A DNA stretch of 64,000 nt, from positions 149,230,001 through 149,294,000 of the forward strand of contig NC_060212.1 of assembly GCF_021130785.1 (NCBI RefSeq), given 5' to 3'. The DNA is from Homalodisca vitripennis. Taxonomy: Eukaryota; Arthropoda; Insecta; Hemiptera; Cicadellidae. The first letter of the stretch is position 1. Every line of letters begins with the position of its first letter. Below are positions 47,666 through 60,532 of this stretch, piece by piece. A program made the position numbers and the translations under genes. The notes under the pieces were generated by a model. The model made no database searches, was not told the origin of the DNA, and saw only the letters and a program-made list of their open reading frames with translations.

Positions 47666-50629
47666 TCAGCGGTGTCATTGGCGTTGATGGTAGTTGACAC
47701 GTCACTAGATACCGCATCTTATGCAGAATACCAGCTCAAGTTTCATGTCACTCTAGATTCAGGGGAAACTTAGAGAAGGGGTTCTAATATGCCTAACTCA
47801 GTAACGTGGTAACATACGTTATAGAGTGTCATACAGTGTCATGTCCTGGATTGTAATAACTCTTTTAACTCAGTAATGGAGATAAAAGAGTTTAAATTTA
47901 TCATAATTATAGTAGTAATCTTTTCTAATTATAATGTTTGTTTGATAACTTTCTCTACGAAAATTATTTTCTCCAAAGTTTTAATGAAAATTTTAGTAAA
48001 CGTTATGCAAAGCAATTCCACTAATTTTTAATTATTTGAACAATATTAAAAGCCCTGATTCTTAAATCCAATTATGATAAATTTTGGAATAGCGTGTGAC
48101 TATACTTAATGGTGAAAGCAGAGGAACAAGAGAGAATAAAATGCAATAATTTTTTCATCAGTTATCCGTATAAAGGGCAATCTATGTAGGGAAGCTATTT
48201 TTAATATCGTAGTCGTCAATACCCTATGCCTAGAAGGGGTATTTGCTAAATAAAGTAGTAGCTAAATAAAGCATGAGAAGCTACTTCAAACGGGGTATAA
48301 TCAAAGTATTAAAATAAAACTCCTCCAGCGAAACCTTTCTTCTATTTGTACGCGAAAGTTATATTTTCATTTTTATGGATGTGAAAAAAGGTATATTAAT
48401 AAATGTATTATTTGAATATGCAATAAATTATATTTTCTTATTATACCAAACAATAATGCCATCTTTAATTTTACCCCAGTGAAAACAAAACTGTTCGGTG
48501 TTATGAAACAACGTCGAAAAATTTATACTGCAATACTTCCTCGGCACTGTTATAATCAACATATACGTTAAAACATAATTATTTTGAATATTTTTAGGGA
48601 ATTATTTATAGACCAAGCAGCCCCTTATTGTTAACTTCCGTACATTCTGCAATATTGTTTATATTTAACTAAACAGTATACTTTATTAGAGTATTTTTTG
48701 AAAGTTAATACCTATAATTAAAAATATTTTATCTCTCCAGACATCTTTTATACAAGTACTTTTAAAACATTTATATCCTTATATTTTAAAACGTGTTAGG
48801 ACTTGATAATAAGACATTCATAAATCTGCTGAGGTACCTACCACTGCTCGTGGAATCATTACAAAATTTGTTTTATTTCCCTTTTTTAGAGGATATATCT
48901 AAAAACAGCCAGTTAAGATCATAGTTCATTAAATTATTCCAAACGAAAACCGATTGTGCTGTCTTAAGGGGAAACATTGGTGCAAACATCCAAATTACAT
49001 CCATATTTTTTGCAATGCCATAAAGCTCTATTACTTACAGACCTGGCTTAGGTGGACAAGCTGTATCACCCATTTCAGTCCCTGAAGCTATATTGGTCTT
49101 CTTATTCCTGTTATCGAAGTTCACTGGGCCTCTTCAAAAAACCCAAGTCGTAATTTCCTTAAAAAGCCTAAATATTAATCTCATTAAATATTCCCAACAA
49201 AGCCATTATTATAAAATAACAGTCTTATATTCACCTCACAGTAAACTGGTTCATTTCGTAATTTCCTTTCCTAGCCCAATCCATAGAAAACTTACTCGCT
49301 CATTGCAAGTATCTTATAACAGTGGACAAGGCCTGAGCAGTTAGTCATTGATACCCATCACGCCTACTATTTTACAAATGTCGTTGTTTTCAATGCATCT
49401 CTTTACTGGGCAATGCCAAATATCAAAACATGCACTGTTCACCCCTGTAAGGAGCGTATCACTACAATCTAATAGCAATAATCTTCAACTTATTAACTTA
49501 TAAAATTCCAAAACAATAAGGCCAAAAGCAAAGACATTAACTAAAAAATTATTAAAGTATTTAAAGTCAAGTTATGGGTATTTGTAGCCGGTTGATGAAT
49601 GTTAACCCATTCTTTCTTCAAATCCAAATTCATAATTTTGTATTTCGCATATAAATCTTTCTGTCGAATCATAACAATATTTATTTTAACGTACTATTGT
49701 CTATTATCATTACCACAAAACTTATAAAGTATTCAAATTTTTACATTTATTACATAGCTTTTGATCACGATAACTTTCTTATGTAATTTGATCCCGATTT
49801 TACTTTTTACGACGCCTTTGTTTTATTTATCCATATTTTAAAACATAAAAACTGACTAATGTGTTTAAATTGACTTTTTGGTGGTTATTTATAATTATGA
49901 ATATCTTACTTCATATTATAATTCCATTAAAGCCTTAAATCCATATAACAATCATCCATAAGGAAAGCATTATTATATAATAAATGTTTTTGTACGGATT
50001 TCTTACGATTTTAATCTGGTGATTTTCTTAAATTAAAGTTTGATCAATATATCTAGCAACAAACATAGACTGTTGTCCCTATCATATTTGCAATAAATAA
50101 TACTTAATTCTACGATGTGACCATTCGCCAGTAAAATCATAAAATCTCATATCTTGAAAAATACATTTTTTATAACTTCGCTCGTTTGTTGACCCACTTG
50201 AGGATCTTGTGAGACCAATTTCAGAAAAAATCACTTTAAAAGACTCAGTGCATGCCAGTAGTTATTGGCTCTTAGCTGATCAATCATTGAATTGAGCGAT
50301 GATCCCAAGCTTGTCCTCTCAGATTGCACAATTTTAGAGTCGATAAGTCCTTACACATTTTACTTAGTTTGCTAGTTTGTTAGTTAGCTCTTGAATAAAC
50401 CCCAAGGGAGGTGATGTAATAAACTCTGATTGTGCCGTTCAATTCCTAGAAGATTAATACAAATATGTGTAGGCCTACTGCATCCTTGATTATTTCATAA
50501 CCCTTTAAAGTATTTGTTGTTACATTTTAAGAACTATATTCGGCAAACTGTGTTTCTTATAACTTATAAACTTCCTGAAAATGACAAGCAATTACCCACC
50601 TTTTAGAAATGTTCATCTCTATCCACCCC

Positions 50630-50890
50630 CTAGACAGATTTTCTATCTAGGCTCCTTCGAATGACAACAGTTGTCATTCGAGGATATCACAAAGGAGGAA
50701 ATATTGGCAGACGATGGGGTTGGAGGAGTTAAGACGTGGATGCAGTAATATGTTGTAAGTGGGACGAGTAAATGTTATAGGGGGTTAAAGCGGTATCGAT
50801 TAGAGGACTGGCTGCGTCTGCAACCCCTGCTCAGCCCCACCCTGGCTGTACCGCCCGGGAAACTGCCGGTAGTCCCCTTGCTATGTATCC
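50630..50890. promoter_or_regulatory. GC-richer patch with a 25-bp near-perfect palindrome
   Basis: TCGAATGACAAC (50657-50668), one A, then GTTGTCATTCGA (50670-50681): 12-bp perfect arms with a single central base. It is followed by a GC-rich stretch (50800-50880) with ACCCTGGCTGTACCGCCCGG. No gene is visible. A binding site for a dimeric regulator or a transposon end are both possible. Confidence 0.35.
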
Positions 50891-52179
50891 CATTCCTCTC
50901 TCAATTTGTATGCCTTTTGCCTTAATCTCTATTTTTCTAATAACCAAAGTTACCAATACAATATCACTTCATAGCATTTCTGAATTATTGAAGACTAAAA
51001 TTATCTTTTTCGTTTTGTACATTTAAAAGGCAATAGAAGTATAATTAAGTGCTGTATTTTAAATATGCCAGTTATTGAACGACATCTACACGATATTGTA
51101 TGAGTCTGAAGTGTATTAGTCTCTATTTAGTTGGTTATCTCATATTTATGATATAAAACATTGCAATAACAATTTTTAATTAAAGTGTTATTTTAAACAT
51201 TGTATTCCGTATTAATGTACCTGCTGTACAATATTACGTTAATGCATTCATTGCATTTCAATCCTACACTGATGATATTAATATTAACCTAATGTGTCTA
51301 TTAAATCCGTACGTAATGGTTATTCTTTTATAGTTGGTAAGGTTACGACTAAAATAATGAAAGAATGAATAATTAATTGAAATTAAACAAAATTATTCAA
51401 TAAATTTAATTGTTATAGCTATACAATACTATCACATCATTGTTTAAAAGTGCTATAGTACTATTTTTAAGCACTAGAGCGTGTTTTTGAATTACAAAAC
51501 AACTAAATCTTAGCAAAAATGAAAACTTTGACCTGTTACACAAAACAGCATGAAGTTTAAAGGACTAGGCAGTTATATTATGCTATGTTTCGATATAAAT
51601 AAAACTGTCTTCAGTAATCAAATTATAACCTGTAATAATGTCAAATATCTAATACAACAATCGGTCTTAATAATCCTTTTATCTAGTTAATTACCATACT
51701 AAAATCGTAGCAATCGAAGATATGCTAGAAAGGCGAAAATTTGAAGCCTTTTCTTTATTTCAAATAATCCGCAATAGATTGTCGTGAAGTCTTGTTACTC
51801 TTTTGTTAGTTTAAATTATTGTGATAGGAAAACTTGAAGGCCATTGAGGCATTGGCACACGAATATTACGCTAACTTACTTTAATCCGTTTTTTCCTTCA
51901 GTAAAGTCGTAATCCTTTTCTCAGTTCAATATAACCAGCGAGTTTGAATAAAAATTTCGTAAATATGATCAATTGTAAACTAATCTAATAGTTATGAAAG
52001 GCAATGAAAGGCAATTACCATATTTCGTAATAACCCTACTATTTAAAAAAATCCAACCTTATTTTAATATATAATACGTATTATCAGCCACTAATGAAAC
52101 CAGCATTACAATTTTGTCCTAAACTAGTGGAAACTTGAAGTGCATTTTTTAAATTGTTTTATTTTGAATTCGCTAGAGA

Positions 52180-52370
52180 CGAATTTAAACTCCATCCGAT
52201 GACAACATCCGCAGTTCATCCCATAATAAAGAGTAAGTTAACTTGGCGCCATAGACAACGCCATAAAACAATAGCTTCAATAAACAAGCCATTAAATCCC
52301 TTCTATTGTGCATCACTGCTGCAATGTTCCAATTCTTGTTTCCTTATTGCTCCATGAACTGTTTTTGTTC
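52180..52370. promoter_or_regulatory. Patch with three same-strand GCCAT motifs
   Basis: GCCAT at 52248, 52260 and 52288, the last as GCCATTAAAT, together with ACAATAG and CCATAAAA. GCCAT is the Pleiohomeotic/YY1 core. The overlapping 67-codon plus frame (52154-52357) has no recognisable motif. Confidence 0.22.
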
Positions 52371-54529
52371 ATCGCTTGCTCTGCGTGGCATTACTTCATA
52401 CTTATACTAATTTAAATGTTAAAACAATACGCGATGTGAAATAGGTTTTTTGGAACAGTAGCTCTCACCTTTTAACAGGAACAGTAACATACATTTCTGC
52501 AAAAAAGAGAGCATACTTAAATAGGTTTCAAATTGCATTTTTTAACTAGCAAACTATTAGTCAGTAATAATGTGTATACATGAAATAATGTACTGCCTTG
52601 TTATATGAAGAACTCATTCATTCGTACTCTTAATTATTAATAGTTTGGACTAGCGGCACAAAAAAATCATTGTTAATTATACGAACAACATGAAGTTTAA
52701 ACCCATTAAAAACATTTTCAGATTAGAGATTTAAAATATTGTCTTAAAAATACATTTAATCAACTAGTAAACAATGGAATCGAGTTTCTTAAAGTTTATT
52801 TCTTAACTAATTTATAAAGGTATTGCCTTCTCTTCCAAGAATAGTAGAAGTACGGGTTAATACTTTGACCGACCCTAATAAATGTTTTTTACACTACGAT
52901 ATGCTCTTACACTTATACAATAGTTTATGTTAATATTTTTAAAGACTCAAAACACAATCTAAGGTCAAATGATTATCTACTCCTATTATAAAAGCATAAT
53001 AAATCTCAAGAACGTCCAAAATAGATGCTATACTGTTCGAAACGTTTCCGCCCAAGCTCTATCTAAAGCTGCAGGCAACAATTGCATTTAACTCAATGCC
53101 TGTAGAGTCTGATTACCACAATTCTCAAATTCCTATGTAAATGCTACTGCAAAAATTATTACAAAGAAAAGTAAATATTTTGGATCTATAGTCACCTGGC
53201 AAAGTGAAATACTTCATTAAAGTACAAAATGAGTCGTTCCTTGCCGATAATCCATTAGTAAGAAAAAAAAAGGGCACAACTTTCGCTAACTAAAGGAATC
53301 TATATTAAAGGATTCAAGAGATCGTATGGCCTCAAGGCCTATACCACACGATGTTGATCTACGTTACAGATTACGAAGGGTCAAATACAACCTTGAACTG
53401 TTTCTTAAAACTGGCAGACATTTCCTGACACTGCCTTTGCGCTTTTTTGTGGTCCTTGGATAGGTCTGTGGTTTGCATAAAATGTATGAAAGGACCGATA
53501 TTTCCTTCATAATTTATTATTAAAATGTATTTTCGATTATCTATGAGGAAGTCTAACTTTTATTACATACTATTATTGCCTACAATATTAAAATTTAACG
53601 CATCACTTAACATCATGGGTTATCTTGTATAAGAAATCACTAATTCTGATTCATGATAATGTACAAAAAATAAGAGAGAAGAATAGCCGAATATTGACTT
53701 AAAATACCTGCGATATTTTTACATCTCTACCTGCTCTCCCAAATACTCCCTCCCCACACCATAAACAATACCTGTTCTTTGAATAACACCTAAAACGTTT
53801 CTATAGATATTTATTTCTACGAAGAGAAATGAAAATATCGAAATATATATTTGCATTTTTGCAAAAAATTTTTTTTATTTCAGTCCTTAATACTCAATAG
53901 AACATTATTTATTTAACTCGTAGTACAAAAATTTAAAACAGTAGGTACTGTATTGCTTACGGAAATAACAATCAAAAAAGGTTGATAGTATAAAAATTTA
54001 AAGTTTAAAGCATTTTTGTTTTATATTTTTTGTCAACAAGAAAAAGCAATAATTTTGACTAAATTTGTTACGATCGTATTCAATATTATATAATCTGTGT
54101 AATGTTTTCTGTGTTGATAAGATATTGAATCTATGAAGTTTACAAATTTGTTCTATTTGGACCAATCAATAAAATACTTTAAATAGTTTTAATTCATGGT
54201 TAAACTTGTTTCTTATGGTTTAAATTATGACTAAGGCAGCTATGTATTAAACTAAACTACGAGTACATAGTGCCGTGAGTTAATATGGCGTCCTTAATTA
54301 AATGGTCAAGCTATAGCTATGTTTTAAGCTATAAGTTTTATTTTGTTTATTCAATTAAAACGTTATTATAATAAAACCTTGCAGGAAAGGTTTATTAAAG
54401 GGCGTCATAAGGTGTTTCCTGAATGGTTTATCATTAATTGCACCATGTTTTAATGTTTTTTAATGGGAAGAAAATTTAATGTATTATTACCCCAACAATT
54501 GAACGCGTTCATGGATTACACTATTGTTA

Positions 54530-54660
54530 CCAGAGCCTGTTAACTTCAACAACCGACCCGGCATGTACGGGGTGTCACAGTGTCACTGCGGCTGACAGGG
54601 GGGAGGGGGAGGTGGTGTACGAGGAGGGACTCAGGGAACCAGGGATTAGGCTATTGCCAG
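54530..54660. promoter_or_regulatory. G-rich patch
   Basis: CGACCCGGCATGTACGGGG, GTCACAGTGTCACTGCGGC, then GGGGGGAGGGGGAGG near 54597. The G-run could adopt unusual structure but does not meet a strict four-tract G-quadruplex pattern. No gene is visible. Confidence 0.2.
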
Positions 54661-55114
54661 CTAACTCACTAACTTTACCCATTATGGTCTTTTCAGCTAT
54701 CCACTTGGCTTTGCAGTATATTTGCACGATCATAGTCAAAATCTACCGGCTGTTAATTTTTCCATACACTCATTACCTGTAGGAAACACATTTATTTTTT
54801 ACAATACGAGATGTTTTACAGCATTTTAATTATGAAACTATCAAAAAAAACAAGTTTCTTAAATTTTTATAGTTTTAAATGGAAGTTTTGTGCTCAATTA
54901 AAACTACTCCAACATACTGTTAGTAAACATGTACAGAAACTAGTGTTGTTTGTTAAACGACTATCCTGGTTTATAGATAAGCTTAAATAATTATTATTCA
55001 GCACAATGACCAAGGGTGTGACATGAATTTTATTTTCATAAAATGAAAGGGTTGTATGAGCTTAGAGTCGAGGTATCGAAAAATATTTAGTATCAAAAAT
55101 GTCTTTATATTTGT

Positions 55115-55345
55115 AGGCTGACCCTTAACGAAGCCGCTCACTCATGGAACTGGAAAAAATTTCATTTCTGTCTGTCCACGACATCTTGAAATAGCAGTCA
55201 CCTATGATTTGGAATTAAGCATGAGGGGACATTTATATATAAGAAACACTGAGTTCGATGAAAGTGCCTGTCACTCCATGGTATTTTACTGAGCGTTAGT
55301 AAGTATTTTTATATTGGTCTTATGGGTTCCCATGGTGGCAACAAG
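55115..55345 (+). repeat. Dispersed repeat family C, single copy
   Basis: CATTTCTGTCTGTCCACGAC then ATCTTGAAATAG, TATATATAAGAAACACTGAG, TTCGATGAAAGTGCCTGTCA, CTCCATGG, ACTGAGCGTTAGTAAG and CCATGGTGGCAAC follow the order of the 237-bp tandem unit at 23.9-24.6 kb (ATAAGTAACATCGAATTC, AATGAAAGAGTATGACACTC, TATGGGATTTAGCTGAG, CCATGATGGCAAC). It is the dispersed form of the same sequence. Confidence 0.75.
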
Positions 55346-56389
55346 AAAATTGCAGAATAAATAAATGTTAAAACATTTGTTACACAAACTCGTCACATCC
55401 ATTAGAGATTCAAACATGTAAAATATTGACACATGTTGCCTAACTATCCCATTTTGTAGTACCTTGATTTGTGGACTTATATTATTTAAATACTTATATG
55501 AAAACCAGTTTAATGAAACATATTTGAATGTAGCAATGTAATAAGATATGACGAGAAGATTTCTTATGCACACTTGAAATGTTGCACGACATTTTTGCAA
55601 TTTCCAAGATTAATAAGATATATGTTGCGTAATGTTGTGTCAGGTTCTTTTTTGTATTATTGTCAGTGACATATGTGACAACTCATGATCATAAATAATT
55701 GATAAATGAACAAACCACTGATATTTTAAACTGAAACTGTATTCATGAATAGCTCCAAACAAAGGCACACAAAAATGAAAAGAGATGAAAATTCTGAGAT
55801 TTAAATATACGTGTATAACGATATATGCTCCTTTAATTAATAATAACCATTTTTAAAACTTTATTATATGTGAATAATAAAATAATTTCCAGGACAATTA
55901 ACATCGTTCATTGCTACAATAAATCATTACCACTAAGTTTCGAAATCTTAAATCTGATCTCTTCCTCAGGTGAATAACTAACCTAAAATACTACTACAAT
56001 CTAGGTTGAACTACACAACTCATACCATAGCGTTGTAACACGCAAAAGTCAGCAATACAACAATCATGTTAACTATGCACACCACTTAAAAATGTGTTTA
56101 ATAAAACAATAGTTATAAAACAGAACTAAAGAACAAATGCCATAGTAGCTCTTCGCTAAATAACGCTCAGCCAATTATAACTTTTAAACCATATTGAAAC
56201 CAATTATTTTCTTCCACAAATATGAATCTATGTCAAATATTACAATACTAATTTAATATTTTTGTATATGTTATTGTTTAATAGTTTTTGGATTTTCTGA
56301 AAATATATGTAAAATGTTATAATATTTGTACATACTCTATCAATAGTATGAGATTATATTATGAACATCACATTTCAAAATATTTCATG

Positions 56390-56640
56390 CCAGGTTCCAA
56401 TATTTGGAGCACTACCGATTGTTGGCACTGACGTTGGCCGTTATTTGCGTAGTTTTCGCCGAATCCACCACAGCGACGCTCCCTGCCGCGGCCCATTATG
56501 TGAAAGCCATCCAACAATAAATGGCCCGGCCATTCATGCACCATTGTACGCGCTAATTTATAGCTGAACTTGTATGACGCCGTTAAATCATATATCACAT
56601 AAGCCCTGATAGCACAGGATATGCGATGGGGAGGTTGCGC
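56390..56640. promoter_or_regulatory. GC-richer island with clustered GCCAT/ATGGC
   Basis: GCCAT at 56506, ATGGC at 56521 and GCCAT at 56529. The last two form the palindrome AATGGCC-C-GGCCATT (56520-56534). AACAATAAATGG (Sox and Hox-type cores) sits among them, and GCTAATTTATAGC follows. The patch is flanked by AT-rich DNA. Overlapping frames on both strands (56361-56567, 56368-56646) have no family motif. It could be a conserved enhancer or Polycomb-type element; this rests on motif matching only. Confidence 0.3.
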
Positions 56641-56973
56641 ATTCAACTATTTTGTAGATATTTTTATGGGTCAGTCAAACCACTGGAGTATTTTTGCACT
56701 GTTTTATACAGTAAATGTAAACAAAACCATTTGTTCTTCATATTATAATTTTTTATACATCTTACTGATCCCCAACATAATGCAGTCTTTAAAACCGTCT
56801 TGTAAAAATAAGCTCATCTCAAAACACCCAAAAAGAATCACATGATGATGTGATAGCACACGTGAAATAGCAGAATTATTATAAAAATATACATTTTCAG
56901 TCTTACTTTCCATATAACACGCGTTTACATTCGAACAAAGGGAAGATCTCGTATTTCAAAATGAGTTTATTTT

Positions 56974-57031
<58 letters not shown>

Positions 57032-58330
57032 GTATAGTAGTCCTGAATCCTTTAGCAGCTTTATATTAATCCTTTGACCACATATAAATCAAAATATCAT
57101 ATTTAAACTTTCTAAAACTCTATAATGACCCGAACCGCCACCATTTTGTTTACCTCACTTGGAGGTTTAAAATATGAGAGCACTTTGTTAGAATATTTTG
57201 AAATTTATAAAACAAATACCTAAGAACAGCAAAAATAATATTTTTGAAGGCTCTATTTTCAAAATGCTGTCTTTCTTAAATCCTTAAATCCTACATGTGA
57301 TAAATAAGTTATAGTTACGACATTTTATTTTGAAAATTTTATTACAGATCCAAGGATACCAAGTTTAAGATCATTGGTTAAAAAACAAAGAAGATAACTC
57401 CCCTTTAAAATTACAAGTACCAAACAATACTAACTAGCATTATGGGACAGCACTGATTGTAACCAACAATAATGAACTGTTTATAATGGTAGCTGCTGTA
57501 ATTTGCTGATTATAATATTCAATGGTAGGTTTGTGATAATAATATCCTTACTACTATTACTTTAGTATAATTATTTTTGATACAATTCTATGTATAAGTG
57601 TGTATTGTGTTTGTGTTTTTTATATTTAGATAATTTATTTTTTATTTATCGAGATATGAAATAAGAACGAGGGCAATGAATGTAGTTTATAAGTACAAAA
57701 AAATATATTAAAATAAAGGAAAAGTTCTCTCCACACTCCTTGTCCGTCTCTCTCCCCCATCTTTCCCACTGGATGGCTCTGATATTCAGTCTTGACTGTC
57801 ATTCACTAAATACCAACACGTCAGATAGGGCAATGGATTACAAAACCAAACATAAGCCTTTTGTGTGGTCACAGTGGTCATTTTCTTCTCTCCACAGTTA
57901 ATTGGTTTATGTGGATGCACTGGAGATGCTAATTTTGTTCTCTAGATTATATGGCACAAAATAATAGCAAAACTCGTTATCTGTATATTTTGTGATATCT
58001 CAAAAACCTTCTCTTTGTGAAAACATAAACATTAAAACTATACTTCTGATTGCATTGTGTATTAGAGACATCATCAGGCTAATGGAAAACCAGATGGTTA
58101 AACTCCAACCTGTAATAGACAAAAGCCAAAACTTGCATTACATACTTAACTATGCTATGCAAACTATACATATAAACAAATAGAAAGTAGTGCTTCAGTT
58201 GTTTAAAGAGATGGTTATGCTGTTATGAAAATATTTTAAGAGATCAGCTGATTATATTTGACTCTTTCAATTAATAAATTTTGTTTGTTGTAATTGCAAC
58301 ATTAGAGACCAAGATGGGATATTTGCAAAT
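56641..58330. other. AT-rich stretch
   Basis: Contains the TA tract listed below and a polypyrimidine stretch (57724-57770). TTTTCTTCTCTCCACAG at 57883-57899 is a good splice-acceptor match but opens only 15 codons before a stop. The 63-codon frame 57992-58183 starts with GTG and has no recognisable motif. Confidence 0.5.
56979..57037. repeat. (TA)n microsatellite
   Basis: TA alternation ending in TATGTATATGTATAG. Confidence 0.95.
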
Positions 58331-58605
58331 TTAGTTACCAGTGGGATATAGCCCGAAGGGATTTTTATGGTGTATATTTGATGCCATTACCTTGAATAAG
58401 TCACACAAGCTGAATTCTTCTTGAATGCACTTTGCATCAAGTCCTGTATTGAATACGCAAATGCTACCTTCGTATTGTTGTGCGTATTCGTGTTTGGTGG
58501 TAGCTGATCCGACTTGAACGAAGTTAATATAGTTCTTACCGAGGAATCAAAGGATAGCAGATATTGTCCATTGTACTGAAGTGTAAGATATTCTTCCTTT
58601 CTGCC
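58331..58605 (-). other. Unrecognised candidate exon or decayed coding segment
   Basis: Two overlapping minus-strand frames lack stops and start codons: frame A 58605-58387 (73 codons; reads EEYLTLQYNGQYLLSFDSS early on) and frame B 58546-58331 (72 codons; reads NYINFVQVGSATTKHEYAQQ, then YEGSICVFNTGLDAKCIQEE, FSLCDLFK). Joining A to B by one frameshift near 58545 would give a continuous protein-like sequence, which suggests a decayed gene or transposon protein. Alternatively it is a live internal exon: a strong donor AAG|GTAATG falls at 58391/58390, in phase 0 for frame B, and acceptor-like CAGs occur near 58600 and 58620. I do not recognise the family. No ATG-started ORF exists, so ordinary ORF calling misses it. 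A LINE 3' end abuts its upstream side on the opposite strand. Confidence 0.35.
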
Positions 58606-58679
58606 TTATCATTCATAAGCTCTGCCAAGTAATACACAATACACACACAAACACGCACATCACACTGGTATGCATGTAG

Positions 58680-59115
58680 CGGATTTATTTAATGTTTATT
58701 TTAAATTATTTAATATGTTTATTATTTATATTTACGCATGTTCCTGATTATTTATCTTTTCTTGCATGTTGCTGGTTATATATTGTTATTTTTGCATATG
58801 TTTATTTGTCACATTTTTATCACTTTGTTGTTTTTTATTTCTTATCATACCCCACTAATTTATTACGGTTGCTCGTTTTTATATTTAACTATTTATTATT
58901 GTCTTTGTATTTTCTTACCTTTTTGTTGATTATTTGTTAACTAACATATATCTCGTACTTATTCGTTGTTTTGTTGATTATTTATTTTCAAGACTTTTTG
59001 CTATTTTATTCTATGTAAATATTATTAGTGCTATTAATCGTTTATACTCATTTTAACTTATTTATTTGTACTACTAGTGTAATTTCGTTGGAAGAATAAA
59101 TAAATAAATACAAAC
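58680..59115 (+). mobile_element. LINE 3' untranslated fragment
   Basis: T-rich sequence (GTTTATTATTTATATT, TTGTTGATTATTTATTTTC) ends in GGAAGAATAAATAAATAAAT at 59091-59110. Composition and tail resemble the 3' region of the LINE at 40.41-40.87 kb. No coding part remains. The frames at 58692-58940 and 58738-58929 are F/L/Y translations of T-rich DNA. Confidence 0.5.
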
Positions 59116-60532
59116 AATATGAGCATCGTGACACCCATTCTTTGAGTACATGTAGAATGAATCTATAAACTATCAATTTTCAATGTAAAATCTAACGTAA
59201 TAAGAAATTATGGCCTGGAATTATATCTAAGAAACAAAATCCTAGTAAGGATCGCTCACATCGTGAACTACAAAACATATTCGTGAACACAGACCACCTC
59301 CCTGATATCACTTCAGACACGGCGTACATTCTCTTATAGAAGATTGAACCACGTAATAACTTTAAACCCATTCAAAATGTCACCAAAAAGAACACAAAAC
59401 TATAAAGCCATTCATTATCTATAACCAAGATTCAATATAATATTTATCTTACACTTACGACTATAAAATATTATAAACTGATGTTAAAGAAAACCCATTG
59501 AAGATATAGAATCGATATTTTATTAAAGGACCATTAGCCTTATTGCACTATAGTCACTACAGATTGGCTTATAGAAATGTTGGAAATCAAACTGTGGGAT
59601 CTTCTAATGAACAAGCCCTGAGAGAGTTTACTTTGTTAGAATACCGTGCCCTACATTCACTGAACTGAAGAGTTTAATGTTCAACTGTTTTTGATGTTCA
59701 GAAACTATATATTCATGTAAATATTTTTTTTTCAACTTAACATACCACACTAAAATATTTGTACTGTATTTAGCATATTTATTCATCAAATAAATACCAA
59801 ACACCAAAATACAAACTTTAGGTTTTTCTACTCAAAGAACGTTTCTTCATGGTTTTTACAACAGTGCATACATTCAATCAAAAGTATGCAATACACTTCT
59901 GAAAGCTAAATACGGTATATGAAAAATTGCATTGAATTCTTTCTTAAAAAAGTGGACGAAAAAAATGTTTTAGAATGTTTAAAGAATTCGTTTCACTAAC
60001 TTTGGCGATGACGTATGTCTCAAAATAAACATATGTGTATCCAGCAGAACGTACTATGACATACTAGCAGTTACCCGCGGTTCCGGATGTAATTTAAAAA
60101 AACAGTTAAAAAACAGGGACACGATGAGCATATTCTTTTTGGCATTCCAAAAAACCTTGAGCTAAGTAATAGTCACTGAAAGAAATTCCAATCTCTTTAT
60201 CCATTTTAGATTTAAGTTTAATGGTGGGGCCCTGAAATCGAATTTTTAATACAAGAGTGATATAGATCGTATAGGAATCTGCATACATTAATTTTAAAAT
60301 TTACATATTAATTACTAGTATAATGGGGACACAATATTGTAGCATTACAGTGAAAACCAGTCATATTATTGTGCTTTGAAACATAGTGCTTTGACCAATC
60401 AGTACGGCAGCTTGCTTAAGACAAAGCTCCATTAGATCCATTTGATGTAGCTTGGCAACCAAGAGGAGAACCAAATGAAGGAAGATCTTTGTCAGAGTTC
60501 GGTTTATTATATCTGGATAATATAATTGAAAA
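59116..60532. other. AT-rich stretch, nothing recognised
   Basis: No gene, RNA or repeat was identified; the short minus-strand frame at 60106-60288 has no motif. Confidence 0.6.

Larger units (their letters stand above)
47666..56389. other. AT-rich stretch with scattered GC-richer patches
   Basis: The palindrome and GC patch at 50630-50890, the GCCAT patch at 52180-52370, the G-rich patch at 54530-54660 and the family C copy at 55115-55345 are listed separately. The frames at 49093-49344 and 55286-55600 have no recognisable features. No RNA gene was seen. Confidence 0.5.

Noticed and set aside
57883..57947. Terminal exon after a strong splice acceptor
   Set aside because: Only about 15 codons before a stop and no matching upstream donor or exon found. 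Polypyrimidine-AG sequences arise by chance in this composition.
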